Assembly (NCBI GenBank): GCA_038380435.1
Contig: JAWZYU010000001.1
Coordinates: 16,286,001 to 16,350,000, forward strand
Source of the DNA: Ryuthela nishihirai
Lineage: Eukaryota > Arthropoda > Arachnida > Araneae > Heptathelidae
Length of the DNA: 64,000 nt
Direction: 5' to 3'
Made by a program: the position numbers and the translations under genes. Positions 53,578 to 64,000 of this stretch are shown here, piece after piece. The notes under the pieces were generated by a model. The model saw nothing but the letters and a program-made list of their open reading frames with translations. It made no database searches and was not told where the DNA came from. The first letter of the stretch is position 1, and each line of letters opens with the position of its first letter.

Positions 53578-54040
53578 CGACTTTTTCATCTGCTTTTAAA
53601 CCATTGCCGTGTGCCCAAAAGCGCATATTCGTTCGATATATGAGTAATTATTATTCGTTCAGTGTATGAATAAATTAAAGAAATATGAGCAAGTGACAAG
53701 AGAATATTACATATTTGGAAATTGTCCGAATTTGAAAATTGTACATTTTTTATTGCGCTAAAGCAGCTGAAAAATAATTGTAATCCACAATTAGTTACAA
53801 TATTTATGAGAAATACTCGACAATCTAACGATTTATTTAAAAAATATTACTGTTATTAAAAAGCTAATTATTTAACATTTTTGGATTCCTAAATTCTTTA
53901 ATGCATTTCCAAATGGAATAACGAAAATAAGCAATATTAAAACGTATGTTAAGCAAACTGAAAAAAAAATGGATATTAAAATCTGAGATTGTTTAGGTGT
54001 TGTTCATTTAACTAAATAATTTTGATTTAATTTAAATAAA

Positions 54041-55384
54041 ATGATTAAATTGATTTGAATCTCTGAGCTGTTTTACTGAGCTGTATTTCTGTTTGTTCGC
54101 ATATGAAGACCCTGTTGTGTGTGTATATATGAATTTAGTTCTATTAACAACATCCACATGCGATCCTAGTTACTCTTGTGTGTAAGAAAATTGAACTCGA
54201 TAAATATATGCAGGCATTGATACCAAACAATTAGGGTTGAAAAGGTTACTTAATGTTAGTACCATAATGTAACTTATCATAAGAATTGTACTAGTTGTTG
54301 TAGCACGTACAATGAAATGTTGTATGCAATAGCCTTTTTGATAAAGTAATGAAGTGTTCCTGTCTCTCGGAGTATCTTCACCAGAAGCAACACAATCAGT
54401 TGAGGAGGGTGTGTTAAAACGTTCCTCAAACGCTTGCCTGTCATTTTCACACTTGGTCGCCCTCCCCCCACAGCGTCGTTGCCCGTATATGCAAAAATAA
54501 TATTCACCATAAATGCTTTTCCTCTAATATTGAGACCATTATCAGTCAGTTGCTCACACTATCTCCTTTTTCAGAGTCCACGACAACCCTACGTCATTAG
54601 TAGAACGTCTCCTCGACCACACTTGCGACATTTTGTGTTATCAAACTTAAGTATACTTTATTTTGAGATATATTGCACATAGACGTTTATTATTATAATA
54701 AAGCTTTCCTCATTTCATTTACCAACATAAATTTGAATTTTTACTGCCACAAAAGTTTTTCTTTCATTTATAAAGAAAAATTAATGAATTATGTTATTAA
54801 GTACGTTGATGTTTCTCGAAAAATTGATAGTGTCTAATACCGACGTATAACACGTCTCAATAATAATCTTGAGCACATATATAATAGGTAAAGAAAACAT
54901 TTTTCCCATTTAAATTTAAATGTAATTAAATGTCATTAACTCCGGAATTGGAGAAGAGCAGTGTTTTTTTAATTCATTGTCTTTATACTTGCTGGAGCAA
55001 TTGGTATTACTGCAAGGTAAGCGGTCCCATCGGGAGAGGACAAAGAACTCTGGTGTAACGACAAAAAATCATTCGCGTAAAATATTTAAAAGAATAGGGT
55101 GTCAATATGAGAATTTCACAGAAGGGGTCGTTTGAAAGTTGTAAATATCAAACTGTTAGCTTCGAAGTAATCATATTTTTCATAAGAATAATAGAAAGTT
55201 TTTAAAATAGTAATTAACATGAGTAGAAAAATTTTCTAAATGTATATTACGCTCAAAGAATACTATTAAAATTAAGATTATTGAGGTAACACTTTGGCAA
55301 TACATATATGATAAATATATATGATGACAAATCGCACTAGTTCCGCCTAAAGCACTACCAGTATAGGGAAATGACATATTCACC
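54041..55384. other. No gene seen
   Basis: Short frames (for example 54434-54682 and 54510-54277) have no known motif. No repeat family recognised elsewhere in the window appears here. Confidence 0.4.
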
Positions 55385-55765
55385 ACTAACTACAGTCAGG
55401 GGCAAGACAGTACATATAGATACAGCTCATCCCCAACTACCTAATGGCGAACAGTACAATAGGAGTAAAGCTCATCCATCGGTCAAAACCTAAATTCAAT
55501 CTATGTCCTGGACCGCCACAAACAAGGATATAAAACCCAAGTTGCCTCGGCTCCCGTGACTGGAACTCTTAGTCGGGCCCTTATATCGGGGCCCTGTTCA
55601 ACATGGCAAGAGTCTAGTCAGCATTGTCCTCAACTTCTTCCATCTTAGCCTGTACGACTGTTGCCCAATCCGGTCAGCATAGTCTTCGACTTCATTTAGG
55701 CCCTCAAGCCCCTCCCCCACCTTGACAAGGTGGTTCCGTATCGGGGGGGGGGGGGGGGGGGGGCT
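55385..55765. repeat. Dispersed repeat X, copy 2, ending in a G-run hairpin
   Basis: It shares CTAACTACAGTCAGGGGCAA, ATCGGTCAAAACCTAAATTC and AAGTTGCCTCGGCTCCCG with copy 1. Its end has CCACCTTGACAAGGTGG, a short hairpin, then 21 G residues (55743-55763). CTCAAGCCCCTCCCC before and GGGGCTTGAGG after the hairpin pair with each other. Confidence 0.75.
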
Positions 55766-55839
55766 TGAGGATGTTCAGCAACCACGGCAATCCCCGGTTC
55801 CGTCTCACGACAGTACCAAGTTAACGAAAAGCCGTGACT

Positions 55840-56312
55840 ATCTAGAGTCGGGGGCAAGAATACACCATATAGATGCATCACATCCCCAACCTCACATGGC
55901 AGCAGTCCTATAGAAGGAAAGCTAACCACCGGTAGAAACCCGAAATTTAATCTGTTCCCCGGTTAGCCATGAACAAGAATATGTAGATCCAAGTTCGCTC
56001 GGCACCCGGGGTGGAGACTCTTAGTGGAGCCCAGACTTCGAAAAGGGCTCGTGCCTACTAGGGGACCAAATCCGTTCAGCTGTGCCCTTGAACTGCTCCA
56101 CGGAGCGCCTGATGTTGAGGTCTTGACACCGTCCAACCGGGTCACTAAACCAGTCAGCGATGTCTTCGACCTCGGTTGGTCTTGGCTCTGTCCAACCGGG
56201 GACCCAATCCGGTCAGCAAAGTCTTCGACCAGTTGCTGGGCCCGAAGCCCCTCCCCCCATCACGACAAGGTCGTGATGGGGGGGGGGGGGGGGCTTCGGG
56301 CCAGCAACTGGT
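55840..56312. repeat. Dispersed repeat X, copy 3, ending in a long hairpin
   Basis: It shares CTATAGAAGGAAAGC, AAATTTAATCTGTTCCCCGG and CCGGGGTGGAGACTC with copy 1. At 56236-56311 a near-perfect hairpin forms: GGGCCCGAAGCCCC pairs with GGGGCTTCGGGCC, and CATCACGAC pairs with GTCGTGATG around an AAG loop. A run of about 16 G lies at 56278-56293. Confidence 0.78.
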
Positions 56313-57824
56313 CAACCCCCTATCGTGGGGGGGACACGTTGGCAATATAAAATCATCAATATATTATCAACTGATAATAGGTTTAGATTCTTCGATTGAT
56401 AGAGAGACCGGAGCACATGCACGCACACTCCGCCAGTGACTGTGACTGATATATTTAATGCATTTTATAAACTATTTACTTTCAGGAAACGATGAACAAA
56501 ACTCCATCCCAAAAATATTATTAATAAAAATATCATTGTTAATAATCAGATAGCAGTTAACAATTTTACCAATAAATCATAATTTTAAACAGAATCATGT
56601 TATACTAAACATTGCAGATAAAAAACGCAACTCGTAAGCAAATCTCTATGATTTACTCTGTGTCCTTTATTTTAACTATTTTGCGTCAAACACTACACGT
56701 AGAATAAAATTTTACGTTATATATCTGTTTTTTTTTTTTCTATCAATCTCTTTTAGTAATCTTCATGTTCAGTTAAAAAAAACATAAATGGAGGAAAATA
56801 TTTTTAAACAAATTGCATTCCTTCTGTATTATGGCCTTATGTTGCAGTTTTTACTAAACACTTCCCAAAACGCGAGAATTTAACACCAAGAGAAGGATTT
56901 AGCAATATCGTTGCTATATCCTTCTATTGGATCCAGGGTGATGTGACGGAAGTGAAAATTCTTGACAGAAATTCGAAAGTGCTATGTCGTTAACATCTAA
57001 ATCACTAATGACAATATCAATTTAAAGGAAGATGAATTTGCAGTTGCGGATTAACTTGTACTTCGCATTTCTTTTTTGCTCAAAGGACTAGAACCGCCTG
57101 AAAGTTTCCTCACGAAGCAAATACACTTAGAGTTAACATCATGTTTCTTTTTTTTTCAGTCTATGCAGCTTTATGTAGCACTCAATAAACATGTTAACTC
57201 CACTAAGTGTTCCAAAACTTTGCACTCTCATTTCTTCGTCTGTATTTAGTTCATCGTCAACTAACGCAGCAATGGCTTCTTCAAAAGAAGACGTCTGTTA
57301 TAGAAAATCCGTGGACATTCGAAAATCCGTGAACATCTAAAAATTCAATATGAAAGATTGACTTTTCATGAAATCATTGTGTTAAAAAGTAACACAATCT
57401 TTTTCATTTAGAACATGCTATATACATTTTTGCATATTAATAATAATATTATTAAAATATGGTAGCACGAAACGAAACTTGAATAACGTAGGTTTAGCAA
57501 AATCACTCTTATTTGTGTATATTTTTCATAGAAATGGATTTCCGGTAAAATATTTTCATTTTCGGCAAATTTTGCACTGAAGATGTCACAAGAGACACGA
57601 AACTTTGTTTTCTCTTGAAGCAAAGCTTTCACGGTGTCTACATAAATACGTGATTTTCCGACCGTCCATATTAAATTCATGTTTAAAAAATATTTCAATT
57701 GGACAGAAAGGAAATTCTCGTTCGGAATTTTTTTTACTGAATTCTTCGTTCGCATCTGAGAAAGTCGCGGCAGAGTGATGTCGGAAGGCAGCACCATTGC
57801 CAGATCTCCCACATTCGCATGGGG
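56313..57824. other. AT-rich DNA, no gene seen
   Basis: The minus-strand frame 57950-57408 starts inside SINE2 sequence and has no known domain. A minus-strand Glu/Asp-rich run near 57230-57290 (EEAIAALVDDELNTDEE) might be a decayed transposase piece but cannot be assigned. Confidence 0.4.
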
Positions 57825-57825
57825 C

Positions 57826-57940
57826 AGGGTTGGATCGATCAGCAGCGCACCACACTCGCAATCTGCAGTTCCAAGGTTCGAGTCTCGCCAGCGTTGAAAT
57901 TTATCTCCGCATAACTTCCCGCCTCGCCCTCTATCAGTAG
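57826..57940 (+). mobile_element. SINE2 head, truncated at RTE copy 4
   Basis: The decayed tRNA-like head (GATCGATCAGCAGCGC, B box GGTTCGAGTC) and the first part of the body up to TCAGTAGGGGA match SINE2. The match ends exactly where RTE copy 4 begins. The missing 3' half is not found on the far side of the RTE. Confidence 0.85.
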
Positions 57941-57996
57941 GGGAGTGCATTAATGAAAGGTTTCTTACAGCAAAATTTCAGACAAGCGTTAAAGAC

Positions 57997-60484
57997 TTGA
58001 ATGTTATCTGCTGTTATGCCCCCACTGAGGATGCCGATGAGGATGAGAAGGATAGGTTTTATGAACAACTTCAGGATATTTTGAATTCTGTCAAGAAAGG
58101 AGATATTACCCTTGTTCTTGGTGACTTCAGTGCCAAAGTTGGTACTGACTCTGACCTTTGGGGAGGAGTAATAGGCCCTTTTGGCATTGGTAGCTGCAAT
58201 GGCAATGGGCAACGTCTCCTACAGGTAAGTAAACTCAATGGTTTCAGAATAACTAACACTTATTACAAACACCGTGACATACATAAGTACACATGGGTTT
58301 CACCTGATGGGCTGCATAAGAATATGATTGATTACATATTAATTAACAGCAAATGGGCTAGTTCTGTTAGGAATACCAGGGCATATAGGGGAGCTGAAAT
58401 TGGATCTGACCATTACCTTGTTAAAAGTGTGTTGCAACTTAAACTTAAAAAGTGTTGTGCTAGAGATAAAAAATTTACTTTTAATACTGAAGCTCATTTT
58501 AAACAGGCTTTTTTGGACACTAACAGTACTCTTTTAGGAAAAAAGGAGCAGAAGAGGCAGAATTATCTGAGTGATAAGGCACTTGATCTTATTTCGGAAA
58601 GAAAGAACTGCAGGAATATCTTTAATCAATACCCTACTAGTCCTAATAGAAAGCATTACAGAGAACTTAATAAACGTGTAAAAGATCAGTTAGCTGCTGA
58701 TAAGAATCTTTGGCTTGATGGTTTGGCTGACAAAGCCGAGGAAGCAGTTAGACAGCACAACAGCAGAGAGCTGTACCAGATAGTTAATGTTTTATGTGGT
58801 AGAAAACGGACAGGCATACAAGGATTGAAGGATAAACAAGGTAAGGTTATAGAAGGGGAGGATTCTGTCATGGCTAGCTGGGCTGAGCATTTCAGTGATG
58901 TTCTAAACAATGTAGTTGGTTCTGCTCCCATTGTTTGCAGTGATGATGGATGCATTGGTGGCTTTAATGTTGGCCCTATAACACAATCTGAAGTTATTTT
59001 GGCTGTTTCTAAACTTAAACTACATAAATCCCCAGGGGTAGATGAAATTACTACCGAAATGCTTAGAGCTGGGAATGTTTCGGTTACCACTTGGATGACT
59101 GAAATTCTGAATATCTTTTATGATAAAGGCATGGTTCCTAAGGATTTTACCAGAGTTATTGTTATTCCTATTTTCAAAAAAGGTGATCGCAGTTCTTGTG
59201 ATAACTATAGGGGTATCAGCCTACTCTCTGTTCCAGGTAAAGTTCTTTCCATGATTGTTCTTAATAGAATTAAGAATTTGGTTGACAGTCAATTGCGTGA
59301 TGAGCAATGTGGATTCAGAAGTGGTAGGGGATGTGTGGATCAGATATTTTCACTTAGGCAGATTCTTGAGAAATGTTTAGAGTTTCAGAAACCTTTGGTT
59401 GCTAGCTTTGTTGATTTCAAAAAGGCTTTTGACTCTGTTGATCGTCATAATTTGTGGTTGATTGTGAAATCATATGGTATACCAGACAAGTTAGTTAACA
59501 TAATGAAAGCTCTCTATAATAACACTGAGTCGTGTGTGAGAGTTGGTAAGGCTTGTAGCAATTGGTTTAGCATTACTTCTGGTGTTCGACAAGGGTGCAT
59601 TTTGTCTCCTTTTCTCTTTAGCTTGGTTATTGATTATGTTATGCGAAATTCACTTCAAGGGAAAGATTTTGGCCTTAAATGGGCTGGAGATACGAAAATT
59701 TCTGACTTAGATTATGCTGATGATTTAGCCCTTTTGGCAAATGATGTTGATGAGATGAACTCTTTCATTCGAGCCGTTGATGAGACTGGTAGTAGAGTAG
59801 GTTTGGTTATAAACAGAGAGAAAACTAAAGTGATGAAAATTGGTCAGGCAGGCTGTGATTCAGTTAATCTGAATGGTTGCAGTCTTGAGCAGGTGTCACA
59901 GTTTAATTATCTTGGGAGCTATGTAACAGATAATGGTGATGTTGCGGCATGAGATTAACAGACGAATAGGGATTGCTGCCGGGACTTTTAAGAATCTATG
60001 GAGAGTGTGGAGAAATAGGCGTATACACCTAAAGACTAAAATTAGACTTTATAATAGTTTGGTTCTTTCTAGGGTTAGTTATGGTAGTGAAACTTGGACA
60101 CTTTGTAAACAAGATAACAGGAAACTAGATGCTTTTGATTCCAGATGCTTACGCAGTATCTTGGACATTAGGTGGTTCAACTTTGTAACTAATGATGAGG
60201 TTAGGCAAAGGAGTTTGTAACCTCCTTTAAGCAGCATATTGTGCAGAGAGAGACTTCGTTGGTTTGGCCATGTTGCCCGTATGAATAATTATAGATTGGC
60301 GAATAGGGTTATGAACAGTGTGCCTAAATGCCTCAGAAAGAAGGGGAGACCTAGGATGCGGTCGGCAGACAATGTCAAACAGGACCTTGTTAGAATTGGT
60401 GTGCAGTGGCCAGATGCAGTAGATGTAGCTCAGGATAGACTTGCTTGGAAAACTAAATTGCACGGTCTGGTTGGACCTCCGTAG
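57997..60484 (+). pseudogene. RTE copy 4 endonuclease-reverse transcriptase
   Basis: The 651-aa frame 57997-59952 holds the endonuclease part (VICCYAPTEDADEDEKDR, LVLGDFSAKVGTD where the family has GDFNAKVG, MIDYILINSKW, GSDHYLVKSV). An RT follows with the motifs LHKSPGVDEITTEMLRAG, IPIFKKGDRSSCDNYRGISL, FVDFKKAFDSVDRHNLW, GVRQGCILSPFLFSLVIDYV, DLDYADDLALLAND and VGLVINREKTKVM. An extra base near 59940 throws off the frame (GDVAA then stop). The C-terminus continues in frames 59933-60220 and 60239-60484 (RERLRWFGHVARMNNYRLAN). About 35 residues found in copy 1 after the endonuclease are deleted here. The N-terminal catalytic Asn and Glu of the endonuclease are missing, so it is dead as it stands, although RT looks complete. 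Confidence 0.9.
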
Positions 60485-60496
60485 CCCATGGCTGCT

Positions 60497-60498
<2 letters not shown>

Positions 60499-60572
<74 letters not shown>
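60499..60572 (+). repeat. (GAT)n microsatellite, the 3' tail of RTE copy 4
   Basis: About 24 GAT units directly follow the RTE 3' end TGGCTGCTT. It is the same tail as copy 1 on the opposite strand at 19236-19331. Confidence 0.95.
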
Positions 60573-61358
60573 CCATAAGTCACGCGATGGCGCCACCAAG
60601 TAGTAGAAAGACATGCATTCTCTACTGGTGTCCCCAAAGACACCACTATCATTAAGATGATGATGCTAGTCACAAAATTTCAGTTATCTGCATTGCGACC
60701 GAAATATTTTGTAATGGTGTTGCCGCTACTATTCTATTAGTACGGATCTGCTCAATCTGTACAGTCAATTAACTGTTTAAAAAATATCTACATCCGAATT
60801 CCGGGCACACCACCGAGGATATTTATTCGTCGGGGACAAAGCCCTAAATCCAGGGACTGGGACCCTACTTTAGCCGATACCTTCACATTTCTGATTTACA
60901 TAATCATATTCCTACCCAAGAAACTCATCTATTATTAATCCTACTTTAGATCAAAAGTTTAGTAATGTGAAGACATCCAAATTTCGATTGCCAACAGGTT
61001 GTGTGTATTATGGTAGCAAGGGACGATCTAGGAGGATGCAAAGCCCCTCATTTTCTTCCCATTCTTTGAGAATGCTAAAAAGGGTAATGAAGGAGAAAGG
61101 TATTAAAAAAAGGTGCATATTTCACTCATTTTTCAAGATTTTTTAAAAGTAAATATTGCATATTTGTAAAGCGGAGGGGGAAATGTCATACTGCAATGAA
61201 AATCCAGTTTCTTGCTCCCTCCCCCATTTACTTTTTTTCAGAATCGATGGTGCGACTACCTCCCCTCCCCAACACACACACACACATCTTTATTTGTCTA
61301 GATCTGGACCAGTTAGTAACTACGATGTTTGAACCAGGTTTTACGTGCTATCAAATAC
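60573..61358. other. No gene seen
   Basis: There is a small inverted motif around CACCAGTAGAG/CTCTACTGGTG near 60600-60640 and a short CA repeat at 61275-61290. No coding frame has a known domain. Confidence 0.4.
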
Positions 61359-61360
61359 TA

Positions 61361-61568
61361 CAGTCGCTCAAAAAAATATCCGAACACTATGGTTGATTAC
61401 AGAATTCAGAAAAAATATCTGGCAACAATTTTTTTAGGCATTAGTGATCTGACCTTCGTGTCACGTGACACGAAGGTTGCCAGATCACTAATTTCTAAAA
61501 AAAGTTGCCAGATATTTTTTCTGAATTCTGTAATCAACCATAGTGTTCGGATATTTTTTGAGCGACTG
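61361..61568. mobile_element. Palindromic Tc1/mariner-type MITE, copy 3
   Basis: This 208-bp near-perfect palindrome has ends CAGTCGCTCAAAAAAATATC and TATTTTTTGAGCGACTG. It is flanked by TA at 61359-61360 and 61569-61570. It is the same family as 13921-14135 and 17891-18028. Confidence 0.93.
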
Positions 61569-61570
61569 TA

Positions 61571-61710
61571 CACTGAAGGACACACTGGATAAATTTGACA
61601 GGAATTTTCCGTCTGTCTCATAACAGTTGTCCAGGGGATTCCCTTCCCCTACTCAACTCTGAACCCTTTGAGACCCTCGCATGCACAAAAATGCAGCTCA
61701 GAGGTAAAAC
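61571..61710 (+). mobile_element. SINE2 3' fragment, degenerate
   Basis: It begins at ACACACTGGATAAATTTGAC and runs through CATAACAGTTGTCC and GCAGCTCAGAGGTAAAAC. It is the body end of SINE2 without the head and directly abuts the MITE. Confidence 0.8.
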
Positions 61711-61984
61711 GATCTAAATCGGACATAGTAATCATGACGAAAAAAAATCGCAACTTCCATATATGTGTATTTAAAGAATTCAGCATTGGAAGGAGAAATT
61801 GTACTGTATTTGTAATAACATTAATACCTTTAATCAAGCGCACACACAATGGCAATTAGATAGAAAACAAGAAAACTAAAATTTAGTATACAATTAGTGG
61901 CATAGCGAAGATTGGCCAAATTGTTTGGGAGTATGTGTTCTTCAAACATTTTTATCAATATCATTTAATGAACAAATAAATATC

Positions 61985-62150
61985 CCCTCGAACAGCTGCT
62001 TGCACTCAAAAATCTGACAGGAACCTGTCAGTACAATATGCCATAGAGAAGGTGTGTGTAAGAGGCGGGATTCCAGAATAAAGAGCATACTGAACCCAGG
62101 TTCTTAAGATTAGTAGCCAGCATGCTAATCATTCGACCACCGGAACGCCA
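61985..62150 (-). mobile_element. SINE1 copy i
   Basis: On the plus strand it reads CCTCGAACAGCTGCTTGC, TCTGACAGGAACCTGTCAGT and GTAGCCAGCATGCTAATCAT, matching SINE1 in reverse. It has a decayed B box near 62095 and is somewhat shorter than other copies. Confidence 0.85.
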
Positions 62151-64000
62151 ATGAGCAAATATTTTGTTAAAAATAACTTTCCTCAATGACGGAGAGATTG
62201 TGCTCTCAACCCCAACCCCTACTTCGCTACTAAGACTATATAAACTATTAATATTTGATTCAAAAGGCATAGAGCGACTTTCACTTAACAATTCGGAAGC
62301 ACGAATTACCAGAACGGCGTCCCGGTTGAATGATTCGGAAACATCGAGTAGCGGAACCATGTTCGATTTAGTTGCAGTGGTGCTTTTGTTTATTGCTTCC
62401 CCTTTTCATTTTTGTTTATTGCTTCCCCTGTTCAAAAAGTCACGCTTGGTCACTGGAAATAACAGTAAATATTTTTAAACAGCAAATAACTGAAATCCTA
62501 AATATTTGAAATATTTATTAAATTTTATTTACAAGCAATATTTATAAGAATATAAATGATTGCCAGAATTATATAAGTTCTGTCACCTCTTAATTCTAAT
62601 TGCAAACTAATTCGTTAATCATTTAATTTGAAAACTATTATTTGCAATAAGTAAAGCTATAAATATAATATCAACACTGAAGATGCAGATAATTACCCTC
62701 TGCTTCACATAATTTTATTGGAAATCCCTTTGCACCTCTTGTACTTTACTAGTATTTCTAAATAGTGAAGCGGAATAATTCCGCTGTTAGAAATAGGCTT
62801 AACAACTGTCGCCAATATACATATGTGTAATCCCCCATCAATGACAAATCTCTTTTCCTTAAGCAAATATTTGAATTAGTTCACATCAAAATAGCTTTCT
62901 TAATACAGTAAGCCAGTTCATTTGCGCTGAATTATCATTACCGACTTTATAAGCACATAGTTGCATTAATACTATTACTGCAATAATCTCTCCCATCCAT
63001 TATTGCATTATCTCAATCAAAGTACTTTGAGCCAACAGGACTTCTGTCTGAAAATGGTCAGAGATGAACTTTTAACCTATTCCTAGAGAATGACTTTCTA
63101 ATGTCTTCGGCTTCTCTTAAGGGAATGATTCGACATAAACCCTTTTTCTCTTTGCTGGAGACTATTTAAATGTGACTTCTTTTCCATATATTTGTTTAGC
63201 AAAGAGATATTTACTTAAAAAGGAACTTCAGTGTTACAAAAACTATCATAAATTCCAAGCAAGCTTTAAGGTTTTCTCTCCAAAAGCCTCCGCAGGGATC
63301 GCTGGATCTGGAAAGATGGAGAAGAGCAACGGATGATATGTGGGAAGAATTTTTCTCATGTAAGGTTTATTTTCCCCGCAGTATTGCATACCCAATGAAG
63401 TTAGCATAAGATACTATGCCAATATTCCTTCTAGAACAAAGGTTTAAAGCATTTAAATTTAAATATTTATGTATCTTTTTCTTAAAGCAAAGCATATTAA
63501 AATCTTGCATGTAGTTCTGTATGCATACAGTGATATTGAGTTAAAAAATGGCAGTGGTGTCTGGATATCGGGTATCTGCTGGGGTGATTTTTACAGAGTT
63601 GCACAGCTTTTAGTGATATCAATGAGAATCCAGTTTTAATTTCAGGTAATTGGTTATCAGAGGAAAGAAAAACCTAATTTTCTTAAAGGTGTAACTAACT
63701 GAAAGTGAAATTTCCATAGTTAATATCGTAATAAAGCTAAATTCCGAATAAATGAATGACTACAAACGTATTAATTCGAATCGAAATATCTTTAAAAAAA
63801 TTCTTTGAAAATCCATTATTCTCAATATTTTTAACAACTCAACTAATCAGTATATTAAAAAAAATCAGCTAAGTGCAATTTGATCGTGCACATTTGTCAG
63901 GACGCGTTGATTCAGAATTCAAAAAGTGATCACCGACTTTCTAAACTTAGAAAAATAACACTGGTTTACAAGGCTTTTATAACATGAACAATTGTAGCTG
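62151..64000. other. No gene seen
   Basis: Overlapping frames at 62028-62478 on both strands have no recognisable domain. The remainder is AT-rich single-copy-looking DNA without visible tandem or inverted repeats. Confidence 0.45.

Larger units (their letters stand above)
50360..53950 (+). pseudogene. LINE copy 2 endonuclease and reverse transcriptase, broken
   Basis: Endonuclease pieces: CDIIVLTEIWVKGGVISVNE, EGYNRF, SGGIYA, then, past the SINE1, FLDHLYVKNFKLNDISTSII. RT pieces: KFSGSDGISTFIAKKVF, PVVPKISVALPIFKRGNYNI, LENYHPISMLSAFSKVVEK, FLDVEKAFVSRDIPLEKNII, FPWIKSYLS and a GVPQSSVLGPVLFL-like piece. The frame 53397-53669 holds the tail (RNFVGISTLLIIYNSLIKSY, YLSCGILSS, LPCAQKRI). It is interrupted by a 17-base G-run at 53561. 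Confidence 0.78.
49740..54040 (+). mobile_element. CR1/L2-like LINE, copy 2, decayed
   Basis: This is the same type as copy 1, and it follows the end of copy 1 almost directly. ORF1 remnants near 49790-49950 read NKKERRANAIHDNKESRRVY and VNDHLMLKRK. The endonuclease begins near 50380 (IIVLTEIWVK) and RT near 51780. A SINE1 sits at 50712-50912. The C-terminus is near 53900. Confidence 0.75.
57943..60572 (+). mobile_element. RTE-type retrotransposon, copy 4, best preserved
   Basis: It begins inside the endonuclease (GCATTAATGAAAGGTTTCTT) and runs to the 3' end CGTAGCCCATGGCTGCTTGA and a (GAT)n tail. It lacks the 5' UTR and the first part of the endonuclease. Among the four copies it has the longest open frame. 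Confidence 0.93.

Noticed and set aside
55696..56439. Gly- and Pro-rich frames
   Set aside because: They come from G-runs and C-runs of repeat X and carry no domain.
57997..59952. A host gene of the craniofacial development protein 2 type
   Set aside because: Proteins so named are usually RTE-type endonuclease fragments. Four copies in this window and the GAT tail show it is a retrotransposon.
60227..60673. Minus-strand frame with poly-Ser
   Set aside because: It is antisense to RTE copy 4 and reads through its (GAT)n tail.

Overview
This window looks like intergenic, AT-rich DNA from a large, repeat-dense arthropod genome, most likely an arachnid such as an orb-weaving spider. That assignment is inference: it rests on the mix of element families (a DUF4817-type mariner-group transposase, CFDP2-like RTE retrotransposons, CR1/L2-like LINEs with a separate ORF1, a C2H2 plus family B polymerase gene of Polinton/Maverick type, and several tRNA-headed SINEs). 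I found no host gene, no intact host tRNA or rRNA gene, no CRISPR array and no bacterial operon structure. Nearly everything recognisable is a transposable element, usually broken and often nested.

Left part (1-15.5 kb). A Ty3/Gypsy LTR retrotransposon lies on the minus strand at 283-6403, flanked by a 4-bp duplication (ATAC). Its gag, protease, RT, RNase H and integrase are all decayed, and its 5' LTR has lost one end. Next is a 4.15-kb near-palindrome (7457-11606), interpreted here as an internally rearranged Polinton/Maverick derivative. It has 1.7-1.8-kb inverted arms, AGT...ACT termini, subterminal 49-bp tandem repeats, fragments of a C2H2 zinc-finger/PolB-type protein, and a near-perfect 6-bp target duplication (GGAGTA/GGCGTA) created inside a tRNA-derived SINE.

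Middle part (15.5-42 kb). Here are two palindromic Tc1/mariner-type MITE copies, a decayed Tc1 transposase, a minus-strand RTE retrotransposon ending in (ATC)n, three SINE families, and a nearly intact 358-aa mariner-group transposase whose first catalytic Asp reads Asn. There is a hAT-like element whose terminal repeat has been amplified as 128-bp tandem units. A second RTE copy carries a hAT-like insertion built of 48-bp tandem repeats. Five full-length copies of a 385-bp tRNA-headed SINE (called SINE2 here) lie in the window, four of them with clear target duplications of 9-15 bp.

Right part (41.5-64 kb). A second decayed mariner-group transposase is followed by two copies of a CR1/L2-like LINE. 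The first is interrupted by MITEs, a satellite-like repeat, a SINE-like piece and a truncated RTE. Beyond them lie a G-rich repeat with hairpin ends, the best-preserved RTE copy (651-codon ORF plus out-of-frame C terminus), another palindromic MITE and SINE fragments. Nesting gives a relative chronology: the CR1/L2 LINEs are oldest, RTE and hAT insertions overlap in time, and SINE1, SINE2 and the Polinton-like element are later arrivals.

Family labels SINE1, SINE2, SINE3 and repeat X, and the numbering of RTE and LINE copies, are names used only in this report.
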